A stretch of 63,057 bases of DNA from Collybiopsis luxurians FD-317 M1 (taxonomy: Eukaryota; Basidiomycota; Agaricomycetes; Agaricales; Omphalotaceae), in the NCBI GenBank assembly GCA_000827265.1, contig KN834854.1:1-63057 (forward strand). Reading direction: 5' to 3'. Both the position numbers and the translations under genes were made by a program. This document shows, in pieces, positions 11,838 through 22,827 of this stretch. The notes beneath the pieces were generated by a model. The model saw nothing but the letters and a program-made list of their open reading frames with translations, was not told the origin of the DNA and did no database searches. Each line of letters begins with the position of its first letter. The stretch's first letter is position 1.

Positions 11838-11985
11838 TCTGCCCAGCTGTTGGTCCTCCCCAACCCGATGGTCCTCCCCACTGGATGGTCCTTCCCAGCT
11901 ACTGGTCCTCCCCCACTGGATGGCCCTCCCCAGCTGCTGGCCCTCTCCCATTGGATGGCCCTTCCCAGCTGAATGCATCTCTCAT
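11838..11985. repeat. GC-rich minisatellite, unit about 34-36 bp
   Basis: Roughly four degenerate units built from CCCAGCTGCTGGTCCTCC and CCCACTGGATGGTCCTT. Both strands are open through the array, which produces spurious short ORFs. No function is visible. Confidence 0.75.
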
Positions 11986-12385
11986 CCACTGGCTCTTCCC
12001 ATTTAAATTGCAATTGTATGTTTCTTAGGTATTCATAAACTTGTAGTCCAATCAGTGCTCTGATCTTCAAACATATATTAATATTAATGACTCAGTGTTG
12101 CACAGTTGCAATTGGCGAGTTAATCATTTCATTTCAGCTCATTTTGATCAGCTTTCCCTTCAACGGCTCTCACCAGCCTGTACTTTACATGCTCATTTTA
12201 GAACAATATGCAGCCAAGAAAATATTCAGTGTTGTTGTTAGTAAAGATATAGACCTATTCCAAGCCCAGTTCTGCTCCGGTCAGCTTGGTATAATGAAAG
12301 CTCGAGCAGCACACAGTGAAAACTGGTAATGTTCAACTATACCAATATTCGGTGGTAACTCATCAAAAGTAAAGTCTCATCAGTT

Positions 12386-12480
12386 TTTGATTTGCATTAT
12401 CGAAAGATAATCATGATCAATCATCTGTCATCCGATCGATCATGATTTACCTTTTGATCATGACCGATCTTGTAATATTT
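12386..12480. repeat. Cluster of GATCATGAT-type palindromes
   Basis: Several overlapping TGATCA/GATCATGATC motifs lie within about 95 bases. A smaller similar cluster is at 3117-3150. It may mark the end of a decayed element; nothing stronger can be said. Confidence 0.35.
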
Positions 12481-12670
12481 GTTTTGCTAGTTGCTTAGAT
12501 TTCAATTGTGCTGGTGTCTAGCTAGTAAACCGCCTGGAAGGCCATGTTCTCTTTATTTAATTATTCAGAGCAGGAAGAAAAACACCACGAGTGGAGGCGA
12601 ACACAAGGAAGTAAACAAAACAAATTAAACAGCCAATCCCCCCCGAGAAGCTATTATAACATATATTCAA

Positions 12671-14741
12671 CTATTTACAAATGTACTTGGAAATGCTCAT
12701 CTTTGAAGCCCTCAAGTTAGAAGAGTGCCTCGACCACCTTCCATCCTGCCCAACTATGTCTTTGAGCAGCTCAGTTAAGCCATCATCCATAAACTCTTCA
12801 TCTCCTGCAACCGCATGATCTTGATTCATTGTCCCCCCAAGTCTTGCAGATGCCACTGTGGTTTCACAAGCTCTATGGCCAGTTTTTGTGGTGTCAATTG
12901 ACAATGCACCTGCGGACATATGACTCTGAGGAGCAACAAGCGCTACTGGCTCGTTATACAATAAGCTGCTAGAGACAGGAGGAGGAGGCCCTGTCAGAGC
13001 AGGGCTTGTGGTAATACCAACTTCAAGGGCCATGGGAGTCATGGTAGATGTAGTCCTGTTGTTTTCTGTGCTTTTCAACACACTTGCATTACCCTGGTTC
13101 ACCTGTGAAGACTCACTGTTGTCAGCAGTTGTACTTGCAGATTCCACCCTCCCCTTTCCCTTATCCTTCTTGCCTTGTCGCCTGGGCAAGTGGCTGTGGG
13201 AACCATCCATGACCTTGTGCCACAGCTCTACATCCTTCACAGCCACCAGAATGTTACCATCCCTATGCTTTACTAAGGGAATGTCATCCTGCTGTTCCAG
13301 GGGCAGCTTTTTCTCCTCTGTAGTTAATTTAGGATTAGATAGGTGCCCCAGTGTATGATGAAATGTTCACATACTGTCTGTCCAAGCTTCGAAACTGTAA
13401 ACAATGGTGTCGTCGTCACACTTCCCCTCAACTTCAGGTTGGCAAGTTTGTTCCTGGTACTCGTGCACCAGCTGTTTCCTGTGTTGCTCTGTAATCTTTT
13501 TCAACTTGGCCGCTGCGACAATTTCACTCCTCCACTAAGTGGAAAGTTCACATTGGGGTCCCAGTCACAGCATCGAAATTGTAGTCTGATTGCCCATTGG
13601 CTGAAGTTGTTGAAACAGGCAGCGGGGTCAATTTCTTCATCTTTGAAAGTTCTCTCTGAGGGCCTGATTAGAATGAATACAACAATTGATTGCAAGCAGT
13701 CACTGATGTTGTGCTTAAACATTTCATTCAAACATTTTTGTACCCAATCCTTTTGCATCTTTCCCTTCTCCAGGCTGCCAATGGTCGAGTACAGTGCACT
13801 CAGTTCAGAAGCAACTCTGAGCTCTTCCAGCTCAACTATTCCAAACATGTGCTCCAAATTGCGCAACTGTGCATCCATTTTTGTACTGAATTTTTGCTTC
13901 GCCAACTTACCCTCTCTTGTCGCCGAGAAGAACATACTGAGACTGTGGCCTTTGCTATCAGCTTTGGTATTAATCAAATAGATCAAAACATGATAGCCTG
14001 CCACCCAGTGAAGCTTGATGGTCTACGAAGACGAATCATGAATCGGCATCCCTTTTTGGATGAAAGCGACTTACCGATTGGTGCAGCGGGCACATCATTG
14101 CCTTGGCCATCCACTGAATCTTCCCATTTGACTTCAGCTAATTGTAGAAATCAAGCTTCTGTTTCCTATGCCAGTCCATCTCCTCTTTCATTGCTATTGC
14201 CAATATCATCCTCGGGTAGGCACTCACATAGAGTAGACCAATATGTCTCTTGGATGAAGGCATTGTATTCTGATAACAAATCTGCAAATGTCATTTATGT
14301 TAATCCAAGGACAAGAGAGGGAGAAAAACATGCACTGAACTGATCCACTTTTACATCACCAAACTCCCCATACCACAACAAGAAAGCATTGCAAGGGCTT
14401 TCTTTGCGAACTTGAGATTCCTGGAAGCTGAGAAAATGCCACCCTACTTGTTCACTTTTCCTTTCCTTCGTGCAAACATTGTGTACCACCAAAGCCAGAT
14501 GGCTTATGGCTTCCTCCAAGGCATCTTTTCCTTCTTTTGACAAGGCCTTGGCTTTCCCTGCTGTTGTTTCGCTATCATTGGATTCAGCATCTGAATTGTC
14601 TGCAGCATCCCCCTCAAGCTTCTTGTCAGTAGTTGATGGTTGGCTTTTGTCAGTGGTAAGGTTTGGTTGGGTGGAAACAGCTGCCACCAATGCCTCCCCA
14701 GCATTTATTGAAGCCTCTGGCCTGAAAGTATCAGAACTCAT
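12671..14741 (-). pseudogene. Degenerate TE-island gene, family unrecognised
   Basis: Consecutive minus-strand frames read as one protein-like series. A start at 14741 (MSSDTFRPEASINAGEAL) is followed by a Ser/Asp-rich linker and ALEEAISHLALVVHN. A likely intron follows near 14345-14295, then ...EYNAFIQETYWSTL. A middle exon, 14004-13501, is a clean 167-codon frame (KMDAQLRNLEHMFGIVELEE). The C-terminal frame, 13246-12671, is a low-complexity Ser/Thr-rich segment with a basic patch (RRQGKKDKGKGR). TGA/TAG stops interrupt between them. CpG is depleted. It resembles the multi-copy hypothetical genes found in Agaricomycete transposon islands, but I cannot name a domain. Confidence 0.5.
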
Positions 14742-14808
14742 GCTGCGGACTTATTCAGGAGAGGTGAAAAGGTACACTCTTTTTCAGTTTCCACTCAGAG
14801 CAGCTTAG

Positions 14809-15334
14809 TTAAAGTCCAGGAGCAAAGAATTAGATTCCACATGGAGGAAAGATATCAAGTCATATTGTACTATATGTTATGAAATCGCTTTTCTATTTTC
14901 ATTTTCATTTTCATTTCCTTTTCTTTTACTTTCCATTGTTTCAGTTCTTATGATTGAATGATCAGATCACTTATTTAAGACAACAAGTATAAAATAAGGT
15001 AATTGTATGTTTTTTGATTGGAGATTGTTTTTTTTTCATTCTATTATTAGCACTTACATTATTTGGTCTATTGTCTTACTTTCATTACTGGACTTAGGAT
15101 AATCATTATATTCACAGGATAAATACTTGTTTAGGTAGTATAGTCTTCAACTTCAATCTCATCTTTCCTCCCATACTTTCTTACTTCTAAATAATCCTGT
15201 TTCTTGATTCTTGATGTGATGCCTAGTGACTTCAACAACAATATCAAGGGCCTTAGCTCCTATATCTTAATAGTTGAGCTTACAGTCACTGACAGAAGAT
15301 TGAAGCTTGCTTTACACTACTCACCATGAAGCTC
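14809..15334. other. T-rich intergenic stretch
   Basis: No gene is supported. A short (TTTTCA)n-like run lies at about 14890-14925. The rest is low-complexity AT-rich sequence. Confidence 0.4.
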
Positions 15335-16735
15335 TTATGCACAGTGTACTGACCAAATCATAGACCAGATCTTTGGGAGTAACAGAAAATTGCCTCTCAG
15401 ATACAAAGAATGGGAACAAGTGATCATTGATATAGATGAGATGTGGGATAGAAGAAGGGAATTGCAGGCGGCCTGGGGCTCTTCATGGATTAATTGGTTT
15501 TTGGGCAGATTGGCAACTTCAACACAGGCACCTTGACAACAAACAGCTCCAGTAGCAAGTCTGAAACTTCCAAGCCTTTGATAAGCTCTTGTTTGGCCAT
15601 GATACAAATCATATTGACATCAGCATGTCCAAATTGAGCATGCCACATAGCGAGGGAGCAAGGTTTAGACTGGAAACATTGAGCGGATGCAAATATGAAC
15701 ATGTTATCAAGATTCTCAGAAGAGAAATGAGACCTAGAATGAGGTAAGTCCATCTGATCAGCAATGTGAACTTGATATAAACCATATCCACCACAAGCGA
15801 GACATTCATCTACAATTACTTTCCCTGATATAGGATCCCTGACATCAATCTGACCACTTCTAGACTGAAGCGGCAGCTGTAGTCATTCCAGAAACATCTT
15901 GGATAGACAATGTGGATGCAGCAAATGTCAAATTAGGGGAGGGTTTAGACAGTTCCATCTCATTAGGAGTAGCGTACCAGCGAGGGGCTTTTCCTTTGCT
16001 ACCCCCACCCCATGCCCAACAGTTCTTTTTGACTTGTCTAATATGCTTACAATTGTCACAGGTGATTCCAGAATTATGCCTGCGAGCAACTGCTTGGGTG
16101 TTGGGAGCAGTGGAATTATTTGAAGTGGAACTAGTGGATTCTACCATCGTATCATATTCCAAAAGGGCACATTTAAGGTCAGTGTAGGAATGAGCTCCAT
16201 GAGATTGCAAGATCCACAAGTGTTCGGTGGAGAGCAAAGTGAGGAAACAGGAGTGCAAACTGTCATCTGAAGCTGAGCATACAACATCACTTGCACTTTT
16301 GCGAAGGGCCTCAAGCTGCTTGAAGTACTCTTCGTACAGCGTACTAGGAGCAGACTTGAACTGTTAAATCTGTTCTTTTTGAATCCATTCTTTTGCGAGG
16401 GTCTGAGCGGTGGCTGAGGTGGGCTCGTATTCACCAGTAAGTCTTGTCCACATTGAACTGGAAGACATGTCCTGAGTAATGCCAATAGATCGAGGGTCTT
16501 TAATATTCTGATAGATAATTCCGGCTAGATGTGCATCTCATAGCTCCCTGGATGGGGTACAAGAGTTAATTTGCATAGCAACAGGAGTGGTGGGAACAGC
16601 ATTGGGAGCAGGGGTCAGAGGAACTGTAATAGTACCATCTAGATACCCTCTGAAAGCTGTAGAAGGAGCTACACTCTTTTGAACTCTTCCACACTCATAC
16701 CGAATATCTCTAAGATATAGTGTAATAAATATCAT
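15335..16735 (-). mobile_element. Ty1/copia retrotransposon fragment (gag and pre-integrase)
   Basis: Read on the minus strand, shifted frames give a gag-like region (about 16735-16100), a degenerate zinc knuckle CDNCKHIRQVKKNCWAWGGG (about 16045-15985), which lacks the usual glycine, and a GAG-pre-integrase segment with LAMWHAQFGHADVN (about 15655-15610) and KQELIKGLEVSDL. Integrase core, reverse transcriptase and LTRs are not found, so this is an internal fragment. Several stops and frame changes make it non-functional. Confidence 0.75.
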
Positions 16736-17600
16736 TTAACCATTTTAAGCTCGTAAATCTGAAGATTCCGCTGTCTTTGGAAGTAATGATCAGGTGAATC
16801 GCGCGAATTGTGTTGGCATAGCGGCTGGTGGGTAGTATTTTTCCATTCTTGTATTGAGTTATCATGTTGTCTTAAATCTTTCCGTCGAGCGGACATTTTC
16901 TCCTCTTTCATTGCAACAGCTAAGCCGTCCTAAACGCTCTTTCAAACAATAAGCATGAACACGTTCTGAGAGTATTGATAATAATTTTTTTCTGACAGTC
17001 AGCATGAGGTGGAGCCTGCCAAAATGTCAGAAAATTCATCCACGAGGTGAGATCAACTGAGTTCAATGAATGAATCGAAGTATGGGGAAGGCAAGTATCA
17101 GAACAGTCTGTAACAATCTAAATTAAACCAAGAATCCGCTGATGTGGAGGCCGCTTGTTAAGGTGAGTCACCTGCCGGGTCATCCGAGTTGTAACACTCA
17201 CCCCAATTCAAGTCAACGTTCAATTGACTCCTCGAATATGCGGCTGGAAATGCCTTTCCGAGTAATTGAAGTTTGAATATTAAAGCTTAATCGAGAAGGG
17301 TACGGCAGGATCGAAAGACATGGCAGGAGAAGGATGTTCAAGACCTCCGAACACCGCCTCAAGGCTTAATCGATTCCTCGAACGTGGGCAATGCTTGTCC
17401 AAGGAATTGCAATCTGATTCCATTAAAATTTGATGTAGACACGAGGTAAGAACATGTTCCGTGAATATTGAGAATGATTTCTGTGACTCACCCTGTGCAT
17501 TGGCTGTCTCAGATTGTAAATGACATGACACGAAAACGTCGGCACACAAATCCCATTGCATCAGTCGAAGAATTGCTGAACATGAGGGAAGGGCGACATT
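16736..17600. other. Intergenic with partial copies of repeat C
   Basis: CpG-containing sequence without a convincing gene. Around 17340-17440 a diverged copy of the fold-back repeat motif (CGCCTCAAGGCTTAATCGAT) is visible, and another lies near 17222-17290. A 117-codon minus frame at 17280-17633 overlaps these repeats and is not called. Confidence 0.4.
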
Positions 17601-18136
17601 CAATATAACTAGTTGAATGGTTGAATGCCTCATGATCGATTTCTCAAAGTTTGAAAAATCGATTCAACCTTGAGGCGATTTTCGGAGAAATTGAATATGA
17701 CGCCAGAAAGCGAAAAAGGCCCGCTCAATAGAGTGTGCACCGAAAGACGATTATTAGTGACAATTCTATATCAGGATAAAAAGATTGAGTATCTAAGGCG
17801 TGTCGATGTTCTGGATTACGTTTGATGGTACAAATGAAGGGCGATATTCAATACTTATCCCAGAAAATCACCTCAGGGTTCAATCGATTTCTGAAACATG
17901 AGGCATGCAACTTTCAATTAGTTGTACCATCAAACGTAACCAAGAAGATCCATACGTTTTAAGTAGTTAATCCTATCAACCCGATATAGAATTTTCCATA
18001 ATAATTGTTCTTCGGTGTACTACTCTTCTTCGCGGACTCTTTTCGCTTTCTGGCGTGACATTCATTACCTCAGAAAATCGCCTCCAGGTTGAATCGATTT
18101 CTCAAACATGAGGCATGCAACGGTTCAACTAGTTGT
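17601..18136. mobile_element. Large fold-back element (repeat C), arms about 215-230 bp
   Basis: The left arm, about 17606-17833, and the right arm, 17923-18136, are imperfect reverse complements over their whole length. Both contain AACTAGTTGAA, ATGCCTCAT, AAATCGATTCAACCT, GAGGCGATTTTC, ACGCCAGAAAGCGAAAA and TTACGTTTGATGGTAC. The 90-bp loop holds a further copy of the outer motif (GGTTCAATCGATTTCTGAAA). Single copies of that motif recur at about 18226-18295 and 58928-59000. No coding frame is present. CpG is retained, so the element is not heavily decayed. Confidence 0.85.
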
Positions 18137-18219
18137 GCCTCAAACGTAAACCAGAATATCGGCTCATAACTGACATTGCAACAGTGGAACCATTTCCGAA
18201 TGAACGAGAAGGGATACAT

Positions 18220-18300
18220 TCAATACCTTAGAAAATCGCTTCAAGGTTCAATCGATTTCTCGAGCATGAGGCATTCAGCTGTTCAACTAGTTGCACCACT
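18220..18300 (+). repeat. Repeat C outer motif, single copy
   Basis: GAAAATCGCTTCAAGGTTCA and ATCGATTTCTCGAGCATGAG match the outer part of the fold-back arms at 17601-18136. Here they are unpaired, so this is a solo or partial copy. Confidence 0.75.
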
Positions 18301-18914
18301 ATAAAATACATTGTAAAAAATAATATTCTGCCACAGTAATGCCGCCCGCAAAAGTTAAATACTCTTTTCAAATGGTACTTAAGAGAAAGAACTTGAATAT
18401 TCTAAAATAAAGGAAGAATAGCGCGGCTGATATTGGAGCCGAAATAAAGGAATTTCGACCATGTGGCATATCAAGCTTTCGCCAGTGTAATAGATTGTCT
18501 TTGCCGGGATAGACAAGCAGAGGTTGAGCAGCAGCACTGCTACGACTCGCAATGGCAAGCTTCCATTCCGTTAAGTAATTTTCCATCTTGACATGCTGTT
18601 TCCTGCCCTGAGAACAAGAACCTGGAAAGAATGCGACCGAATATATACTTGTTGAGGCTCCCTATTTTTTTGCAAATGTGAAGGGTCACTGCACAATATC
18701 TATGTCTTCACTGGGTATTAGTCACATGGGTAAGCATTACGTTTCAATGGGTGCTGCGGTGGAGCGGGGTCAATGCTACTAAGTATTTCCCCCATACGTT
18801 TACGAGAGATAAAAGGGAGCTAACGTCTACGCCCTTGGGGAAGCGTTACTCCTGGCCATTGCTATCATAAAAAGACTTAGACTATTACCTCAACTGGGTA
18901 GTATTTCGCAAGGT
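18301..18914. other. Intergenic, no supported gene
   Basis: A 72-codon minus frame at 18368-18586 begins MENYLTEWKLAIASRSSAA but has no recognisable domain and ends in a hydrophobic run typical of read-through into intron or intergenic DNA. It is left uncalled. Confidence 0.35.
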
Positions 18915-20017
18915 CTAATAGGGATGCATTCCTAGGTAATCGCTAGAGAAGCCAATAAACAATGAACAGCATAAAATACAAATCAATCCATCTTTTAGGG
19001 TCAATCCTTGAACTAGCATCGACTCTAGCTCCATATAGTCATTAGCAAGCTGATCCTTTTCTGCTAAAGTAATCAACATCTCCGCTTGTATCTCTGCTAA
19101 ATCAGTGGAAAGTGCCTCAGCTTCTGCAGCATCTATGTCATTCGATATTTGAAGCTCTGGATGAAACGTCAATATGCGGATGATTTGTGGCAAGAAAGAT
19201 TGGCTTCCACTACCTCCTCGTATTCTCTCATTAATTTGCTCAGCTGTGATTCCAGCTGGACTGCGGCCGTAGTTCTGGATAATCTTCCACCTTCATTCCC
19301 AAGTTCTTCTTGAATTTTCAAAGACAGTTTCTCCTCCTCAGTAATGTCCGCCATCTGTGAAACAATATGTTGAGTGGACTCTGTCATACCGTCGAATCGG
19401 AAAATCGTGCGCCTCCTTGAATGGCTCAGTGGAAGAATTTGGGGCTTTCTCTCAGTTCAAGCTCTCGTACCCCCGATAAAGGATCTGATCCAGTAATGAC
19501 AATAGCGACCTTGTTCATAGCTGCATCTCCGCATAAATCATGAAATATCCGTATGTTCCGATGACTTGATCCTCCCACACGAGGATTTGAAATGCTCTGG
19601 AAATACAGTACACTCGCTAGAGGGGCCTCACTAACAGTCCATAACTAATTAAAGCTATGGTTGAAGTAGACATCGAACGTACTTGTTACTTAAAAATTCA
19701 CTGACAACCCGCAATGAGTCATCGTCTTCGTCTCCTGGGGTGTCAATAAGTTGGAACCTATGCCGATACATCTCAAAGGTAAGGGAAAGTTGAAGTTCCT
19801 TCGTGCACGGTTCAAGGCCTGATCCAACAGGCAGGTTGGACTCGCTGACCGCGTTAATGAACTAAGATAAGGTTCAGTTGAATGCTAGCTGTAATTGCAA
19901 TTTTATACCGTAGTTTTCCCAGCGCCAGAAGGTCCCATAACTCTGCGATACTGTGCTCATACAAATGATGACCGACCACATAAAGACTCACACTATCAAC
20001 TTGCATTTGGCATCCAT
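18915..20017 (-). pseudogene. AIG1-like P-loop GTPase, probably broken
   Basis: The start MDAKCKLIV lies at 20017. A 40-nt GTGAGT...ACAG intron follows, then the G1 loop MGPSGAGKTT (about 19945-19915), a second intron (GTATAA...TTAG), then FINAVSESNLPVGSGLEPCT and the G3 motif LIDTPGDED (about 19758-19730). Later exons give VLYFQSISNPRVGGSS, FHDLCGDAAMNKVAIVITGS (about 19530-19480) and a coiled-coil tail from TESTQHIVSQMADI (19384) to QGLTLKDG. The order matches the Agaricomycete AIG1/P-loop GTPase family. A TGA falls where a Trp codon is expected near 19420, and a frame change follows before TESTQ, so the gene looks inactivated. Mis-predicted splicing remains possible. Confidence 0.65.
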
Positions 20018-20582
20018 ATCCTGGTTCTCTGTGAGTTGTTTTCAGTTATTTAAAGGCTCAAGACCCACCATGTTCAGAAGATAACAGCCTAACAGTGGGA
20101 AGTTTATTTCGCGTGAAAGAGTTAATCAACAAAATTTAAATCCTTGCCAGGAGGGAATTTAAAAAAACGAGTGGCACCAGGATCTATAACAGCAAACATG
20201 TCCTACGTAAATCATTACCCAAAAATACTTGCAATTGAGTACTATAATATTTCAGAGATCGAGGGAATCAGCTACCGTCACAGTTCACAAATCAGAAGGC
20301 CGCGGTAGATCCAGCATTACATGCACTAGATATGGTTTATCGATCAAGTTCTCTATGTCCAAAAACAACGCTTGCTCGACAGTCTAGAAACATCTGAAAA
20401 GAAAACTGATTTCACAGTTCTGACACTGCCTACATTTGCCCACGCAGGAAAATTTTTACTGCCTTCCTCGGCAGTACGAAGACAGTCGCGATCGGACGAC
20501 CTGAATCTTGATTACCAATTGTCCCACGAGATCCATCTCGGCTCGAATGCCGTTTTGCCAATTCAGCGCTTACAATTCGTTG

Positions 20583-21583
20583 ATTACTATCAATGTCCCA
20601 GAGTTGCAATCGGACCCAGAGTTGCAATCTGGGAAATAAATCCTTTCGTTTGAGCGCAGTTTTTATCCGTTATTCTTCAAATTTTTAATTTAAGCTCTTA
20701 TATATGTATGCAAGAGGTCTATCAACTTTTTAAAAGAGTTAACGAAAAATAAAATATTGAGGATTTTTGACAATATCGAAAACAGTGCTGATTTCGAGTT
20801 GCAACTCTACTTCTTGATTTTTAGAGAAGCGAGGAATTTTTGTATGGCCACCAAAATTTACTACATCCATCTATATCTATATATCAATAGAATATCACCT
20901 TTTATTGGGGACAAATTGAGTTGTGAGTTGTTCGAGAAAGCAATTTTGAAGGAGGTGCAAACGAGCGTGACCAATTTCAAACTCCGCTGGACAGATGTTT
21001 GATGCCGATGTGCAACCAATTGGCTCTTCTCTTCCGCGTTCACCATCACCCTTCGCAGCTGGTCCTTTCGGGGTGCTGGTGTTTTGCGCTGGGCCAGAAC
21101 ACTCTTTTACTTAATTTATTCTACCTAGATTCCTACATGCACTTACGTAGAACTGACTTCGCTGTTGCTCACTCCGTAGAACCAAATTTGCTGTTGCTCG
21201 CTTTCAAATTGCTATTTCGATACCATGAAATGTATGTAATTGTCCTGTAGATCACTGAAATTACAAGTTTGTGTTGTAAAATAAGCACAGAGTCGCTGTT
21301 CTTGCTTTGTCGCAAAAAAGTTGCAACTCTCGGTAAGGTGAGATGCCGACGCTGCCGGGCACCTGTCACAATCTGTTACGATTGCAACTCCCGCCATTTT
21401 CTAAGCTCAAACCAGCTTCCTATTGGCTACACTTTGAGAGCCTCTAAAATCCCCAAACTCGGTCATATCAAAGTTTAAGGTATGTATTTATTATTCCCAA
21501 AATTCTGTGGCCAAATGTGAAGAATTGACAAAGTTTCTGTATACCGACATTTTCGGTTGCAACTCTGGGACACTGATAGTAAC
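20583..21583. mobile_element. Non-autonomous TIR element with GTTGCAACTC subterminal repeats
   Basis: A terminal motif of about 30 bp at 20582-20612 (ACTATCAATGTCCCAGAG, then TTGCAA) is repeated in reverse complement at 21554-21583, and both ends are flanked by TA. Internal copies of GAGTTGCAACTC or its half occur near 20630, 20797, 21318 and 21382, as expected for subterminal transposase-binding repeats. The open frames inside (up to 83 codons) show no transposase motif. The superfamily is unresolved: TA flanks suggest Tc1/mariner-like, but no catalytic partner is present. Confidence 0.65.
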
Positions 21584-21599
21584 ATTTGAAAGCTAAGAT

Positions 21600-22820
21600 A
21601 TAGCTCCTCGATTGTGACTGCCTTTCATACTGCCGAGCACACTGTATTGAAGGCGGTTAATAATTTACTGTGTGGGCAATCACAGGCAGTCTGAGGCATT
21701 TCCAGAGCAATGAAAGAGGAAATGTCAAAGGATTGCAAAATCCGCCTCAAAACAAAAAGAGTCTCTCCAGTAATGGCTGCTTTTGTAGTTTCCCCTTGGT
21801 ATTCTAATTCTCTTCAGCATTCAAGTGCTCATGAGCAGAGTGAAGAGTCTTTTGCGGAATTAGATTGGCGACGGCTGTCCGTATGCAGTTTCTTCAGTCT
21901 TGGTGGCCTCAATTGTTAGTCTTTCAAGATCTTCATCTGCTCCTGAGCTTTGAGCTGCTAAGCACGCACCTTGTCATGAAATGGAGAGCGGATAACCATA
22001 GATTGTTGGAGTTGTTAGCATGGGCTCCCTGGAATGAACGTGATTTATCTGAAGAAGTACATAGATTTGCGTTTCCTCATGCTTGATCAAAGGTCTGCGG
22101 CAGAAAGGTAGAAAGGACGAGATCTGCAAAGGACTTATTCCGGATTTACAAAGGTTTGGTGAACCAGACTCTGTAATTCTGAATGCTATTACAGTAGCAC
22201 CCCAAAACTCCACGTCGCTCCACTAACTGTATAACAATTGGGATGGACGATATAGTGCTACAAGGTTCATGCATGCATGGCCCGTGCGTGGTCTGTTTCG
22301 CATAAAATTTTTTTATGACTTTCCAAAGATCAAATGCCAAAGATGTTCACCGCCTAGCACATGCAGACTGATAATCAGGCTATAAGCTGCCTATTACCTC
22401 GTTTTTGGGCTTGGTTCAATTGAATTTTGAGATGTATTCTGATTTTCCTTTTCAGTCATTAACCAAGATATCTCTTGCTTCCGCCGCAACTACTGTGCCC
22501 GATAACCAGTAGTAATAGCCTTTGCCAAAGGGGGAGCTATGGCAAAGGCTGCAGCTATAGGCTATTGCTAATTCCCACTAGCAGAATAATTACTATATAA
22601 ATCGAGCCAACTTATACTGTAAAATCCCAGCCTCCGTTACTTCTGTGATTGATACATCATCAGTACCGACATTTCGGCATATACATGTCAGCCATCACTG
22701 CCTCCTGCTTCCCGCCTCCTGCCCAACTCTTCCCGCCTGTACTTAGTATAGAGGTAGCGCAGACATTAACCTGTACATAGATTGGAGTCAAATAAATAAG
22801 TTGTAAACAATGATAGTACA
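21600..22820. other. No recognised gene
   Basis: Short frames only. On the minus strand a Gln/Glu-rich piece (about 21980-21850, DLERLTIEATKTEETAYG) may be remnant coiled-coil coding sequence. A short imperfect palindrome lies at about 22510-22565 (AATAGCCTTTGCC...GGCAAAGGCT). Confidence 0.3.
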
Positions 22821-22827
22821 TGAATAT

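Noticed and set aside
13343..14343. Two long plus-strand ORFs (212 and 217 codons)
   Set aside because: They lie antisense to the degenerate minus-strand gene, whose exons read more naturally.
14885..14930. (TTTTCA)n microsatellite as a feature
   Set aside because: Too short and imperfect to be worth calling separately.
18368..18586. 72-codon minus-strand ORF starting MENYLTEW
   Set aside because: Possible first exon, but there is no domain and the frame ends in a hydrophobic run; insufficient support.
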